Positions 17,555-25,781 of a DNA stretch of 49,059 nt are shown here, in pieces; position 1 is the stretch's first letter; the number at the start of each line of letters is the position of its first letter. The translations under genes were made by a program, and so were the position numbers. Under the pieces are notes generated by a model. The model was not told the DNA's origin and did not search any database. It saw only the letters and a list, made by a program, of their open reading frames with translations. Origin of the DNA: Bacteroidales bacterium (GTDB lineage Bacteria; Bacteroidota; Bacteroidia; Bacteroidales; UBA10428); the NCBI GenBank assembly GCA_016926235.1, contig JAFGOZ010000484.1, positions 1-49,059 on the forward strand, given 5' to 3'.

Positions 17555-20500
17555 ATGTCCTTAGAAGAAACCAGATTCACGGTAATGGCGCTCCCGCAGA
17601 AAGTGGACGCAGCGGGCAAATTATTCTTAAATATCGTATTTCTTCCCAGAAATATAGATCCGTTGAAGCAGGTCAACACCATATACGGTGCGGGGAATAA
17701 TGCAAAGGCATTTGTAAAGGCCCGACCTGAGTTTGAAATAAAAGTGGTGAACAATCCCGACAAATTTCCCGGGGAAAATCCTTCTGATGAAAGGGCTGTC
17801 GGACCCGTTACACCCTTCGTGCATTCAGGGATCATCAAAGACATTTACGAAGTATTGCTCACTGCCAGGGATGATGAAGGCAAGCCGAAGTATTTTGACA
17901 TTGATCCGGCACGAAGTGCAAATCGGAGCGCGGCTTCTTCTCAACGGGCTCCGGCCCCTGCCTTGCATAAGGATACCGCCCTGCGAAAATACCTGCCGGT
18001 AACGTACAGGAAAGCTTTTAATTTCACTTCACCCCGCATCAAAAATGCGGTCACGGACGACAGCTATCACTGCGCATTCAGAAAACCGGCGCCACCACAA
18101 GCCATTGTCCCGGATGATAAAGTCAGCTGGGGGAAGGTATATGCCCATCTGATGCGGCAGCCATTGATGGCCAAACAGGCAGGGCTGATCTATGAAACAA
18201 GCATTGATCTTCAGCAGGGCGACTTCGCCAGGGGCGGATGGATCTACGTAGATGTCAGGAAGAACACCGATTATTATGCCGAACAAAATACTTCACTCAA
18301 CATCGCTGATGCCGATCCCTTTATCAAAAGGTATGCGGCACGCATTCCGGCTTTAAAAGAGAATGAGGCCCGCAGTCTTTTTGCTGCAGTACTATTCCCG
18401 GTGATGAAACCGAATGAGCCGCCTACGGGTATCTTTGATGATCTGTTTATAGAAGCTGTGCGGTTCAACGAAGGCTTTGCCACCATTGCGCATTCCAATC
18501 AGCCCGTGAGCGGCAACCTGCTGCAGGAAGAACAGGATGGGTTTCATCCGCAGAAGGAAATGGGCATCCGGCTGGGATGGGAAGACGAACAGATCCTGAT
18601 CTGGTACCTGCGGCAACTGACCGTTGATGAAAGCGCCGGGCCCGATAAAAGACTGGACGCTCCTTTGGGTGTTACGGGATACATGGTCGATGTGAGAACC
18701 ATTGACAATGATGTCCCGGGGAAATGGGAATCGCTGAACAGGGTTAACAGTATTGGCGATATGAAGCTGGAGGACCTCGATCTGGAAAAATTCGACGGTG
18801 AACTGCCTTACCAGGTATATCCGGTAAAAACGTATGACAAGGATAATGCCGGGGATAATTACTGGCTGCCGATGTATTTTGCAAACTGGAACAATGCCTC
18901 CCTTGTTTTACCTGATCAAACAGCATCGCTCATCTACCACACACACGAGGACGGAGAACACCCGGTCAAAATCAATGGTCCCTACAAAGCCATTGATACG
19001 ATAGCAAAACTTGAATATGGCAAAACCTATCAGTTCAGGGTCAGGCTGTCGGATCTCAGCGGCGGATGTCCTGCCCCCGGGACTGTGTCACCTGACATGC
19101 TTCCGGCAAGTCATATTACAGAGACCTTGTTTAAAAGATATGTTGCACCCGGCAAAGTGATCATTCATAATGAGAATGAAATTGTCTCCAATACGGATGA
19201 TCCCAATTTCAGCGGAGACAGGCTGAAACTTTCCAGGCCGTTGCTGGGGTATCCTGAAGCTGTTTATACCGGAAAATATGGTAATGCGGTACAAAAGCTC
19301 ACCGAGGCAGCTCAGGCAGTAATTAAAAGTAAAAGCGGAAAAGTATTTGGCATCTCCGATCCGGACGTATGTTGTGCAGAGATCAAGGTGGAAGTGGAGA
19401 CTCTGGGGATGGATAGTCTGGCCAGCGATGATGGCCGGGAAAATTACATCACGTTGTATAAAACAAAACGTGCATTTAAAGCCTTTGATGAGGACAAGGC
19501 CGAAGGCACCATCGAGGTCCCTGTAAATTTCAAGGACATTGATGTTCTGAATCTCACCGATACCGATGAGCCTTTCCCTGAAGAGGACGACAATGATTTT
19601 ATTTCCGAAACCGAAGGAGGCATTCTGCTGCCGACTGCGAGAAACCTCCGGATTACCCTACGCGCCGTGGGTGAGGAAAAGGAGGATTACTGGGGGCATG
19701 AAAATGCAATGGATCCCAGCCTCGATTCGCGTTACGGGAAAACAACGGTGATCAGGATACGAAAGGAATCTGCGGAAGAAAAAAAGATTTTCACCGATAC
19801 GAAAAACCCGACCACTTTACAGGGGATTTACCTGCAGCCCGATCCTTACCCGCTTACGCTTGACCCGGTTGAATTCAAGACAATGCTGGGAGGTAACGAA
19901 GGAATGCCGGATATCGTGCATCGCCTTGGAAACCAACTTGACCTGGTAGCGAAAGAACTGACTTTAACTTCCGCGAACGGTGAGAGACTTCAGTTGTGGT
20001 GCAGCAACCTGCTCCGGCATAGCCTTGCACCGGACAACAGCAGCATCACCTTTGCCAATAAAAATGAGCTGCAGGACCACTGGCTGGTTTTTACCAGCTT
20101 TACAATTGACAGGGACTGGACCTGGGACGGCCTAGATGTAAGCAGCCTGGATATCATCCGGTACAGGAACGGCGCAGAAGGAGTGTGCATCGGCGACCTG
20201 GAATTGAAAAGAACAGCTTCTTTCCAGGCCATACAACCCGACAGGAACGGCAGGATCAACAGGGCATATACAAAAATCATCCTGATGGATGTGGTGGATA
20301 CCAAACCTGTTGATGGCAGTTTTCCAGACATCACCGAGCTGGAATACAAAATCGTTGCTAAATTCAGGGCTGATCATCACCCCCGGTCTGGCCGAAACGA
20401 CATGTCATTTCGTACGGAAGTCCTTACCCTGCCCGCCTCCATTAATCCCTATCAAACCCCAAAATTGGTTGCTGCCGGTATGGCTTTAAGTCCTTATAAC

Positions 20501-21658
20501 AGGAATCTGAAATATTCCTTTACCGAAGCCAGGACACGTTACCTGTGGCTGGAATTTGCGAAAAAGCCGGAAGACACCAATGATGAACTATTTTGTCGTG
20601 TGCTGGCCTACAGTCCCGACCAGTTGATCAGCAATAATGATCCTTCCCTGCTGGATATACCCGTTGAACCACCATTACCGCTCGATCCCGAATACATCAG
20701 GGTAGTTATTCCGGCAGGCTCACAGGACAACAGTGGCCTGCATGCAATGCAGAAAATGGAAAAATCAAATGATGAGGACCGGCATTATTACCTGCTTCCG
20801 CTGCCTCCCGGGCTTCACCATGAAAGTCCCGAGCTTTTCGGAATGTTCACCTATGAATTCAGATACGGCCATACCGACAAGATCTGGAGTACGGCACAGG
20901 GAAGGTTTGGCAGGGCATTGCGTGTATCGGGCCTGCAACATCCTGCACCCTCGCTCACCTGCATGCTCAACAGGAATGAAAAGGCAATAACCGTAAATGC
21001 CCCTTATGCCAGGGCATTGTTCAACGGAAAGAACGTGACTGCCTCACCGCCAAGAACAAGCATGTGGGCCTTGCTCTATGCACAGGTGAAACAGGCAGAT
21101 GGCCTCGATCACAGGAATATATTGCTGAATGAGCTGGAACTGAAGCCGCTTCCAAAGCGAAACGAAAAGGAATTGTATTACGATATCAGGCGTTCACTCG
21201 AAGAAAAAAGTGAAAAGAATAAAAGCAAAAAACTTCCGGCAATTGAAATTACAGATGAGATGATATCCCAGATCATGGCACAGCAGGTTGCCTGGGAAAA
21301 GGAAAGTACACGACAGGCTTTTGGAATGTGGTCCAATGGTAAGGTCAGGGAATTATTGAACCTGTATGGATTGCCTGTTAACTCGCCTTTAAGTGTGGTA
21401 TGTGTGGAGGTATTCGGACAAATCACCAACGCATTTGAGCACATGGATAATTTCGAAAGGAACAGGGAAGCCCTTGTGGAGAAAACAGGGGTTGTGTTTA
21501 ATTCTGATATTGCTTCTCAAGTACAATCTAACCTGGAAGAAATTCAAACACAACAACCGGTAATAAAGAGAATGGATCCCTTGAACAGCCAGCTGGGCTG
21601 GTACAGGATATTGCGAACGTCTCCGCTAACGGAGGTGCCGTTTATTTGCAGTACTTAG
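17555..21658 (+). CDS. Giant protein B of unknown function (1367 aa), operon partner of A
   Basis: 1367-aa protein without signal peptide or transmembrane segment. Recognisable blocks are a beta-rich N-terminus, GIRLGWEDEQILIWYLRQ (about 339-356), an acidic linker TDTDEPFPEEDDND at about 669-682, and a C-terminal region. The last contains LPPGLHHESPELFGMFTYEF (about 1082-1101), WSTAQGRFGRALRVSGLQHP (about 1110-1129) and the terminal phrase LGWYRILRTSPLTEVPFICS. The C-terminal blocks have the look of a strongly conserved domain, and I have an impression of similar phrases in other very large bacterial proteins, but I cannot name a family. It starts 36 bp after A, so coexpression is likely. Its stop runs into a simple repeat. 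Confidence 0.85.
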   Translation: MSLEETRFTVMALPQKVDAAGKLFLNIVFLPRNIDPLKQVNTIYGAGNNAKAFVKARPEFEIKVVNNPDKFPGENPSDERAVGPVTPFVHSGIIKDIYEVLLTARDDEGKPKYFDIDPARSANRSAASSQRAPAPALHKDTALRKYLPVTYRKAFNFTSPRIKNAVTDDSYHCAFRKPAPPQAIVPDDKVSWGKVYAHLMRQPLMAKQAGLIYETSIDLQQGDFARGGWIYVDVRKNTDYYAEQNTSLNIADADPFIKRYAARIPALKENEARSLFAAVLFPVMKPNEPPTGIFDDLFIEAVRFNEGFATIAHSNQPVSGNLLQEEQDGFHPQKEMGIRLGWEDEQILIWYLRQLTVDESAGPDKRLDAPLGVTGYMVDVRTIDNDVPGKWESLNRVNSIGDMKLEDLDLEKFDGELPYQVYPVKTYDKDNAGDNYWLPMYFANWNNASLVLPDQTASLIYHTHEDGEHPVKINGPYKAIDTIAKLEYGKTYQFRVRLSDLSGGCPAPGTVSPDMLPASHITETLFKRYVAPGKVIIHNENEIVSNTDDPNFSGDRLKLSRPLLGYPEAVYTGKYGNAVQKLTEAAQAVIKSKSGKVFGISDPDVCCAEIKVEVETLGMDSLASDDGRENYITLYKTKRAFKAFDEDKAEGTIEVPVNFKDIDVLNLTDTDEPFPEEDDNDFISETEGGILLPTARNLRITLRAVGEEKEDYWGHENAMDPSLDSRYGKTTVIRIRKESAEEKKIFTDTKNPTTLQGIYLQPDPYPLTLDPVEFKTMLGGNEGMPDIVHRLGNQLDLVAKELTLTSANGERLQLWCSNLLRHSLAPDNSSITFANKNELQDHWLVFTSFTIDRDWTWDGLDVSSLDIIRYRNGAEGVCIGDLELKRTASFQAIQPDRNGRINRAYTKIILMDVVDTKPVDGSFPDITELEYKIVAKFRADHHPRSGRNDMSFRTEVLTLPASINPYQTPKLVAAGMALSPYNRNLKYSFTEARTRYLWLEFAKKPEDTNDELFCRVLAYSPDQLISNNDPSLLDIPVEPPLPLDPEYIRVVIPAGSQDNSGLHAMQKMEKSNDEDRHYYLLPLPPGLHHESPELFGMFTYEFRYGHTDKIWSTAQGRFGRALRVSGLQHPAPSLTCMLNRNEKAITVNAPYARALFNGKNVTASPPRTSMWALLYAQVKQADGLDHRNILLNELELKPLPKRNEKELYYDIRRSLEEKSEKNKSKKLPAIEITDEMISQIMAQQVAWEKESTRQAFGMWSNGKVRELLNLYGLPVNSPLSVVCVEVFGQITNAFEHMDNFERNREALVEKTGVVFNSDIASQVQSNLEEIQTQQPVIKRMDPLNSQLGWYRILRTSPLTEVPFICST

Positions 21659-21659
21659 C

Positions 21660-21811
21660 CAGGAGGAGACAAGGAGACAAGGAGACAAGGAGACAAGGAG
21701 ACAAGGAGAGGGGGAGAGGGGGAGAGGGGGAGAAGCAGTAAAAGTTGTGCAGTTTTGCAGTTTTGCAGTTTTGCAGTTGTGCAGTCTTGCAATTTTGCGG
21801 TCGTGCAGTTT
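21660..21811. repeat. Composite simple-sequence repeat bracketing the giant-protein unit (right)
   Basis: Begins at the stop codon of giant gene B: four to five GGAGACAA units, three GAGAGGGG units, the 12-mer AGCAGTAAAAGT (21734-21745), then TGCAGTTT units to about 21811. It shares parts and orientation with the array at 11640-11900. Confidence 0.85.
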
Positions 21812-21994
21812 GGGAAAAATTTTCTTAAATGATCGAACATCAGCCCCGATTTCTCTTACAGCAGGAAATCTTCCACATGATCCCGGTCAATAAATTCTAT
21901 TTGCGCCTGGGGGCATGCACGAGAAAAGGGCTTAATCAATTTCCTGACTTTCATTGGTTCGCCAGTTTAAAAAAATGGACTGCTAGTTGCAATC
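21812..21994. other. Intergenic spacer with a possible 32-codon minus-strand remnant
   Basis: Contains a short minus-strand frame (MKVRKLIKPFSRACPQAQIE..., 32 codons, about 21856-21954) that has coding-like composition but no family I recognise. It may be a leftover of a degraded gene. Nothing else is seen. Confidence 0.3.
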
Positions 21995-22122
21995 ATTCCT
22001 AAAATATGTACAGATATTTGGAATGTAATCCTAAAAAATGTAAATATTTCAGGAATCAAATCCCAAAATATGTATATATATCTGGAATATAATCCTAAAA
22101 AATGGCAAATATGATCTAAATG
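21995..22122. repeat. Four tandem 32-bp palindromic repeats upstream of a TA operon
   Basis: Units at 21995-22026, 22027-22058, 22059-22090 and 22091-22122, each exactly 32 bp. The core ATTCCTAAAATATGTA..ATATTTGGAAT is itself near-palindromic (ATTCC/GGAAT outer arms, AAATAT/ATATTT inner arms). The fourth unit is degenerate on its right side. The array ends 32 bp before an exact TATATTTG box and 84 bp before the antitoxin ATG. Direct repeats without unique spacers and palindromic units suggest a cooperative operator, not a CRISPR. Confidence 0.8.
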
Positions 22123-22154
22123 GCAGTTGACAGTGAAGTCGTCCCGATTTTCAT

Positions 22155-22162
22155 TATATTTG
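22155..22162 (+). promoter_or_regulatory. Candidate -7 box (TATATTTG) of the toxin-antitoxin operon
   Basis: Exact TAnnTTTG match 44 bp before the antitoxin ATG. A TTGACA lies about 22 bp upstream of the box, slightly further than usual, and could serve as the -33 element. Confidence 0.55.
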
Positions 22163-22206
22163 CATATAGTTGTTAAAAATCAGCAGGTTATTGAAATTAT
22201 AATATA

Positions 22207-22446
22207 ATGCAAACCATCAGATTAAATATTAATGACAAGATCTACGATCGTTTAATGAGGTTATTGGGTAAGTTTAGCAAGGATGAAGTCGAAATAATAA
22301 AAGAGGATACTGCTTTTATGGAGAACAAATCTTACCTCGAAACCGAGTTAAATGAGATTGTTGACGGGAAAGCAAAATTCGTTAGTGTGGAAGAAGCTGA
22401 ACAGAGACTTGAAAACGTTATCAGAAAACATGAAAATAATCTTTAA
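22207..22446 (+). CDS. Antitoxin of a ParE/RelE-type module
   Basis: 79-aa small protein. An N-terminal strand and helix (TIRLNINDKIYDRLMRLLGKF) resemble a ribbon-helix-helix DNA-binding start. An acidic helix EVEIIKED follows, and the C-terminus SVEEAEQRLENVIRKHE is a typical antitoxin tail that wraps the toxin. Similar Bacteroidota antitoxins are found before ParE-like toxins. It overlaps the toxin start by 17 bp, indicating translational coupling. It is probably autoregulated through the 32-bp repeat array upstream. Confidence 0.82.
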   Translation: MQTIRLNINDKIYDRLMRLLGKFSKDEVEIIKEDTAFMENKSYLETELNEIVDGKAKFVSVEEAEQRLENVIRKHENNL

Positions 22447-22711
22447 GGATACTTTTATTTCAAGATTAGAAAGGCAGATCGATTACATTTCCAAGGATTC
22501 TCCGGCAAGAGCACGAAAATTTAAAAATGAATTGTTTAACCGGACAAAAGAAATTCCCTCAAATCCTTATAAGTACAGAAAATCGATCTATTTCAATGAC
22601 ATTCAAATCAGAGATCTGATTTTCAAGGGTTATACCATTGTGTTTAGGATTGTTTCTGATTCTATTGAAGTTTTTGGGTTTGTAAATTTTCAGAACTCTC
22701 CAATGGATTGA
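22430..22711 (+). CDS. ParE/RelE-family toxin
   Basis: 93-aa protein beginning MKIIFKDTFISRLERQIDYI. I chose the ATG at 22430, inside the antitoxin end, because the family N-terminus starts there; the longer in-frame extension upstream would duplicate the antitoxin region. It shows the RelE-superfamily order: helix pair (LERQIDYISKDSPARARKFKNEL), then strands ending in IRDLIFKGYTIVFRIVSDSIEVFGFVN. The Arg in IRDLI and the YTIVFRI strand are the usual conserved positions. Family members inhibit gyrase (ParE) or cleave mRNA (RelE); the target here cannot be decided. The reading frame looks intact. Confidence 0.85.
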   Translation: MKIIFKDTFISRLERQIDYISKDSPARARKFKNELFNRTKEIPSNPYKYRKSIYFNDIQIRDLIFKGYTIVFRIVSDSIEVFGFVNFQNSPMD

Positions 22712-22763
22712 TTGCATTGGTTTCATTAAAGCTTTTTTCTACTCTTTTTAGCTTTGAATAAAA

Positions 22764-22985
22764 CTATTACTTGATTTTGGGTGAATTCCAATTTTCTGCG
22801 TCTTAGCGGCTTTGCGAGAATTCTTGTTCTGCGAGAAAAAATCTGCGAGATCTGAATCTGCGAAACCCGCCTCCGCTGAAGCTACGGACGGGCAGGTCTG
22901 CGAGAAATCTTCTTCTGCGAGAAATTCTTAAGCGGGAAATTATGCTGCGGGAAATCTTCTTCTCCGTGGACTTTTTCTTCTCTGG
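22764..22985. repeat. Mosaic repeat, copy 2, overlapping the helicase 3' end
   Basis: Starts with the 25-bp block identical to 10625-10649. It continues with CTGCGTCTTAGCGGC, TGCGAGAA units, the GC-rich core CCCGCCTCCGCTGAAGCTAC at about 22866-22885 then GGACGGGCAGG, and more TCTGCGAGAAATCTTCT units. The repeat continues past 22940 into the reading frame of the helicase, whose last residues (RRRRFPAA) are encoded by a repeat unit. Confidence 0.8.
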
Positions 22986-24169
22986 TGAAATTTCGGTTTG
23001 CGCTCGGGTTTTGGCACGGAATCCTCCCATTTCGGCGCGGAGCCTATTTCATCGGGGGGTTGAAGTTTGGGAATAGCAGCGCCTATTAATTGTTCGATCT
23101 TTTGCAGCTTATGCATTTCCTTCTGCGTGACTAGCGTTATGGCTTCACCCTTGGCATTCACCCTTGCTGTTCTTCCGATCCGGTGCACATAATCCTCGGC
23201 ATCGTGGGGCAGGTCGTAGTTGATGACAAGGTTGATCTCCTTCACATCGATACCCCGGCTCATGATGTTGGTAGCCACCAGGATGCGGATGCGTTTCGCC
23301 CTGAACTTTCCCATCACTTCCTCGCGCTTGTCCTGTTCGAGGTCGGAAGAGATCCCCCTGGCCGGGAAGCCGAAGTTGTATAAGGCAGTGACGATCTCGG
23401 TCACCTCTCTTTTGGTGGAGGAGAAAATCAGGATGCTGTCATAGTCCTTTCGTTCAGCCAGCAGATGTTTCAGCAGTTTCATCTTCTGTTCCCTAAAGAC
23501 CAGGCAGACCTTCTGATCAATGGATTCCACCGGGGTGGAAATGGCCAGTGAGATCTCCACCGGGTTATGCAGGATTTTTTTGGCCAGTTGCCGGATGTTG
23601 TTCGGCATGGTGGCGCTGAACATCAGGGTTTGATGCTGCTTCGGCAAATGGGAAATAATCGCCTGTATATCCTCGATGAATCCCATATCGAGCATCCTGT
23701 CGGCTTCATCCAGCACCAGGTGTTGAATGTTCTCAAACCGGACATACCCCATTTTCAGATGTGACAACAACCTGCCCGGGGTGGCAATGATGATATCGGT
23801 ACCTCTTTTCAGGGCGCGCTTTTCCTGTTCCCAGTCTTCTCCGCCACCTCCCCCGTAAATGGCAATCGATCCGGCGGAAATGAAGTAAGAGAAACCCTGT
23901 ATCTGTTGTTCGATCTGGATGGCCAGTTCCCGCGTCGGCACAATGATGAGGGTATCCGCATAATCTTCTCTTCTGCCGATGAGCTTATCGAGAATGGGCA
24001 GCACATAGGCTCCTGTTTTACCGGTGCCGGTCTGTGCGCAGGCAATCAGGTCCCTGTTTTCCATGATCACAGGAATGACCTGTTCCTGTATCGGTGTGGG
24101 TGTTTCAAAACCCATGTAGGACAGGGCTTCCAATAATTGATCATCAAGGCTGAATTCAGAGAATTTCAT
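22940..24169 (-). CDS. rhlE: DEAD-box RNA helicase (RhlE-like)
   Basis: 409-aa ATP-dependent RNA helicase of the RhlE-like DEAD-box group, involved in RNA remodelling or ribosome assembly. Motifs seen: Q motif FETPTPIQ (about 21-28), Walker A AQTGTGKT (45-52), PTREL (78-82), TPGRL (130-134), DEAD (154-157), SAT (185-187), RGID (about 305-308) and HRIGRTAR (329-336). The short basic tail is predicted disordered, and its last residues come from the neighbouring mosaic repeat. It follows the VanZ-like gene by 12 bp, so they are likely co-transcribed. The symbol is by similarity to the group only. Confidence 0.93.
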   Translation of the reverse strand: MKFSEFSLDDQLLEALSYMGFETPTPIQEQVIPVIMENRDLIACAQTGTGKTGAYVLPILDKLIGRREDYADTLIIVPTRELAIQIEQQIQGFSYFISAGSIAIYGGGGGEDWEQEKRALKRGTDIIIATPGRLLSHLKMGYVRFENIQHLVLDEADRMLDMGFIEDIQAIISHLPKQHQTLMFSATMPNNIRQLAKKILHNPVEISLAISTPVESIDQKVCLVFREQKMKLLKHLLAERKDYDSILIFSSTKREVTEIVTALYNFGFPARGISSDLEQDKREEVMGKFRAKRIRILVATNIMSRGIDVKEINLVINYDLPHDAEDYVHRIGRTARVNAKGEAITLVTQKEMHKLQKIEQLIGAAIPKLQPPDEIGSAPKWEDSVPKPERKPKFHQRRKSPRRRRFPAA

Positions 24170-24181
24170 TTAATTTTAGGT

Positions 24182-24577
24182 TTAACTCTTTTTTATGGGG
24201 TCGATTTTTACGAAGCTGATCACTATTAAGCCAATCACTATTCCGGACACGTTCGCCACCCAGTCCAGTATATTAAACGCTCTTGCCGGCACAAATATCT
24301 GAACAAATTCTGTAACTGTAGCCAGCACCATGGTAGCGATAATGAATTTTAACCGGGAATGGTTTCTAAACAACACGTATCCTTTATGCTGCCCCCAAAG
24401 GTAATACATGCATATCAGAAAATAAGCCGAGAGATGAAGGAGGTGGTCGAGACGGAGGTCGAAGGCGATCAGGTTAAACCTTATCTTATTAAGACTCCAT
24501 TTGATATTCAGGATTGAGGTGAATAGAACGGCGGTATAGCCGGCCCAAAAAATTATTCTATAGAGTTTTTGGAGCAT
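24182..24577 (-). CDS. VanZ-like integral membrane protein
   Basis: 131-aa protein from ATG 24577 (MLQKLYRIIFW), with four predicted membrane helices. VanZ-like features are the first helix WAGYTAVLFTSI, DHLLHLSAYFLICMYYL, TVTEFVQIFVPARAFNILDWVANVSG (the conserved E-xxQ-xx-P-x-R-xx-xxD-xxxN-xxG block) and a last helix. An ATG at 24598 adds MLNTGYP, but that heptapeptide is encoded by a CCGAATA/ACTGAAT simple repeat just upstream, so I prefer the shorter form. Family function is poorly known; VanZ itself alters teicoplanin susceptibility. It is 12 bp upstream of the helicase and shares its direction. Confidence 0.8.
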   Translation of the reverse strand: MLQKLYRIIFWAGYTAVLFTSILNIKWSLNKIRFNLIAFDLRLDHLLHLSAYFLICMYYLWGQHKGYVLFRNHSRLKFIIATMVLATVTEFVQIFVPARAFNILDWVANVSGIVIGLIVISFVKIDPIKKS

Positions 24578-24595
24578 TGGGTAACCGGTATTAAG

Positions 24596-24626
24596 CATTC
24601 AGTATTCGGTATTCGGTAATCAGTTT
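24596..24626. repeat. Short ATTCGGT/ATTCAGT tandem repeat
   Basis: About four 7-9-bp units (CATTCAGT, ATTCGGT, ATTCGGT, AATCAGT) in the gap between the DUF354 gene and the VanZ-like gene. It is another member of the intergenic simple-repeat group. Confidence 0.6.
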
Positions 24627-24653
24627 CACGGATAATTGTTCAGGGACTCTTTT

Positions 24654-25739
24654 TTACCTGAATCTGTATTGGTAATCAGGATCGTCCTTCATAATCCGAG
24701 CGCTATCTGCGTAATTTTCAATGAACCATATTAAAAAAGCAGTTACGTCAATGGAATTTTCTAGAAGCAATTTTCTTTTTTTTTGCCACATTTCTTTAAC
24801 ACTAGGAGTAGTAAGAAGTTCGACAGCTTTTTTGAGGCCTTTCTCCATCCCTTCGCGTGTTGGATCGTAGCGGAAAACCAACCCATATTTTTCTTCTTCT
24901 TCCCTGGTATAGCATCTTCCAACCAGATCAAAGAATACCGCAGGAATTCCCAGCACGGCAGCTTCTGATGCCATGGTAGCGCTTTCACCAATTACAAGTG
25001 AAGCGGAATCTATGGCATGATGCATATCTGCAGGGGATAAGGGGAAACGATATGGTTCAAGATCTTGATCAAGTGGAAGTTCAGAAGATAAAAAAACCCT
25101 TGCATATTTACTGAGTTCTTTTACCAAGTCAATTTTTATTGAATAGGGTGATTTTTTTGTAAATAAGTCATGCGTTGCAGAATGACTTACAAAACGGACA
25201 ATCACATAAGGTTCAGCAGGCAAGAGCCCCAAACGGCTTAAAACTGTCTGATCTTGGATAAACCAGTTAGGGTGTAAATAAGACAGTTCAAAGTTACCCG
25301 AAAACCGGATTTGCTTTTTTGGAGATTTTAAGGGAAATGATTCCGGAGTAATAATATGATTGGTCAAAGGAGCATATGCACGCCAGGTGAAGGTATCATT
25401 TTCTGTATCATCTAAAGCGATATGGGGAATACCTGTGAAAAAGGAAGCAAGACTTAAATAGGGCGAAGAGAAACTTATAAGAATATCTGGCTTGAAACCT
25501 TGGCAATGGCGTGACAATAAATACGTAGCTTTAATGTAATAGAGAAACTTACCGACAATTGATTTACCACCTTTTCCCCTGTAAACAAAAGCAAAATTGT
25601 AATGTGTTAAAAGTGAACACGTAATATCTTTACCCCGTGCGAAAATGTGTATAGTATGGTTTTCAACCGATAAATGAACCATAGTATTTCTGAATACATG
25701 AAAATGGAAAGGATGGCCAATGTCAATTAGAATTTTCAA
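24654..25739 (-). CDS. DUF354 protein, glycosyltransferase-B-like (paralog 1)
   Basis: 361-aa soluble protein of the DUF354 family, whose fold resembles GT-B enzymes such as MurG and UDP-GlcNAc 2-epimerase. Typical features are the start MKILIDIGHPFHFHVFRN, SFSSPYLSLASFFTGIPHIALDDTEN in the middle of the N-terminal domain, and VIGESATMASEAAVLGIPAVFFD in the C-terminal Rossmann domain (about 254-276). It closes with IDVTAFLIWFIENYADSARI, shared with the adjacent paralog at 25782. Likely role: sugar transfer or nucleotide-sugar handling in surface glycan assembly; unproven. It is the last gene of the AT-rich glycan locus. It lies 42 bp after its paralog. Confidence 0.82.
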   Translation of the reverse strand: MKILIDIGHPFHFHVFRNTMVHLSVENHTIHIFARGKDITCSLLTHYNFAFVYRGKGGKSIVGKFLYYIKATYLLSRHCQGFKPDILISFSSPYLSLASFFTGIPHIALDDTENDTFTWRAYAPLTNHIITPESFPLKSPKKQIRFSGNFELSYLHPNWFIQDQTVLSRLGLLPAEPYVIVRFVSHSATHDLFTKKSPYSIKIDLVKELSKYARVFLSSELPLDQDLEPYRFPLSPADMHHAIDSASLVIGESATMASEAAVLGIPAVFFDLVGRCYTREEEEKYGLVFRYDPTREGMEKGLKKAVELLTTPSVKEMWQKKRKLLLENSIDVTAFLIWFIENYADSARIMKDDPDYQYRFR

Positions 25740-25781
25740 TAAAAGGAAATTTGAAGTATTATAATATTTTGCTGGTAACTT

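Noticed and set aside
21995..22122. CRISPR-like array of 32-bp repeats
   Set aside because: Units are directly adjacent with no unique spacers, and no cas gene is present.
22803..23030. 75-codon Arg/Ser-rich minus-strand ORF
   Set aside because: A reading of the TGCGAGAAA repeat units and the helicase 3' end in another frame; low-complexity artefact.
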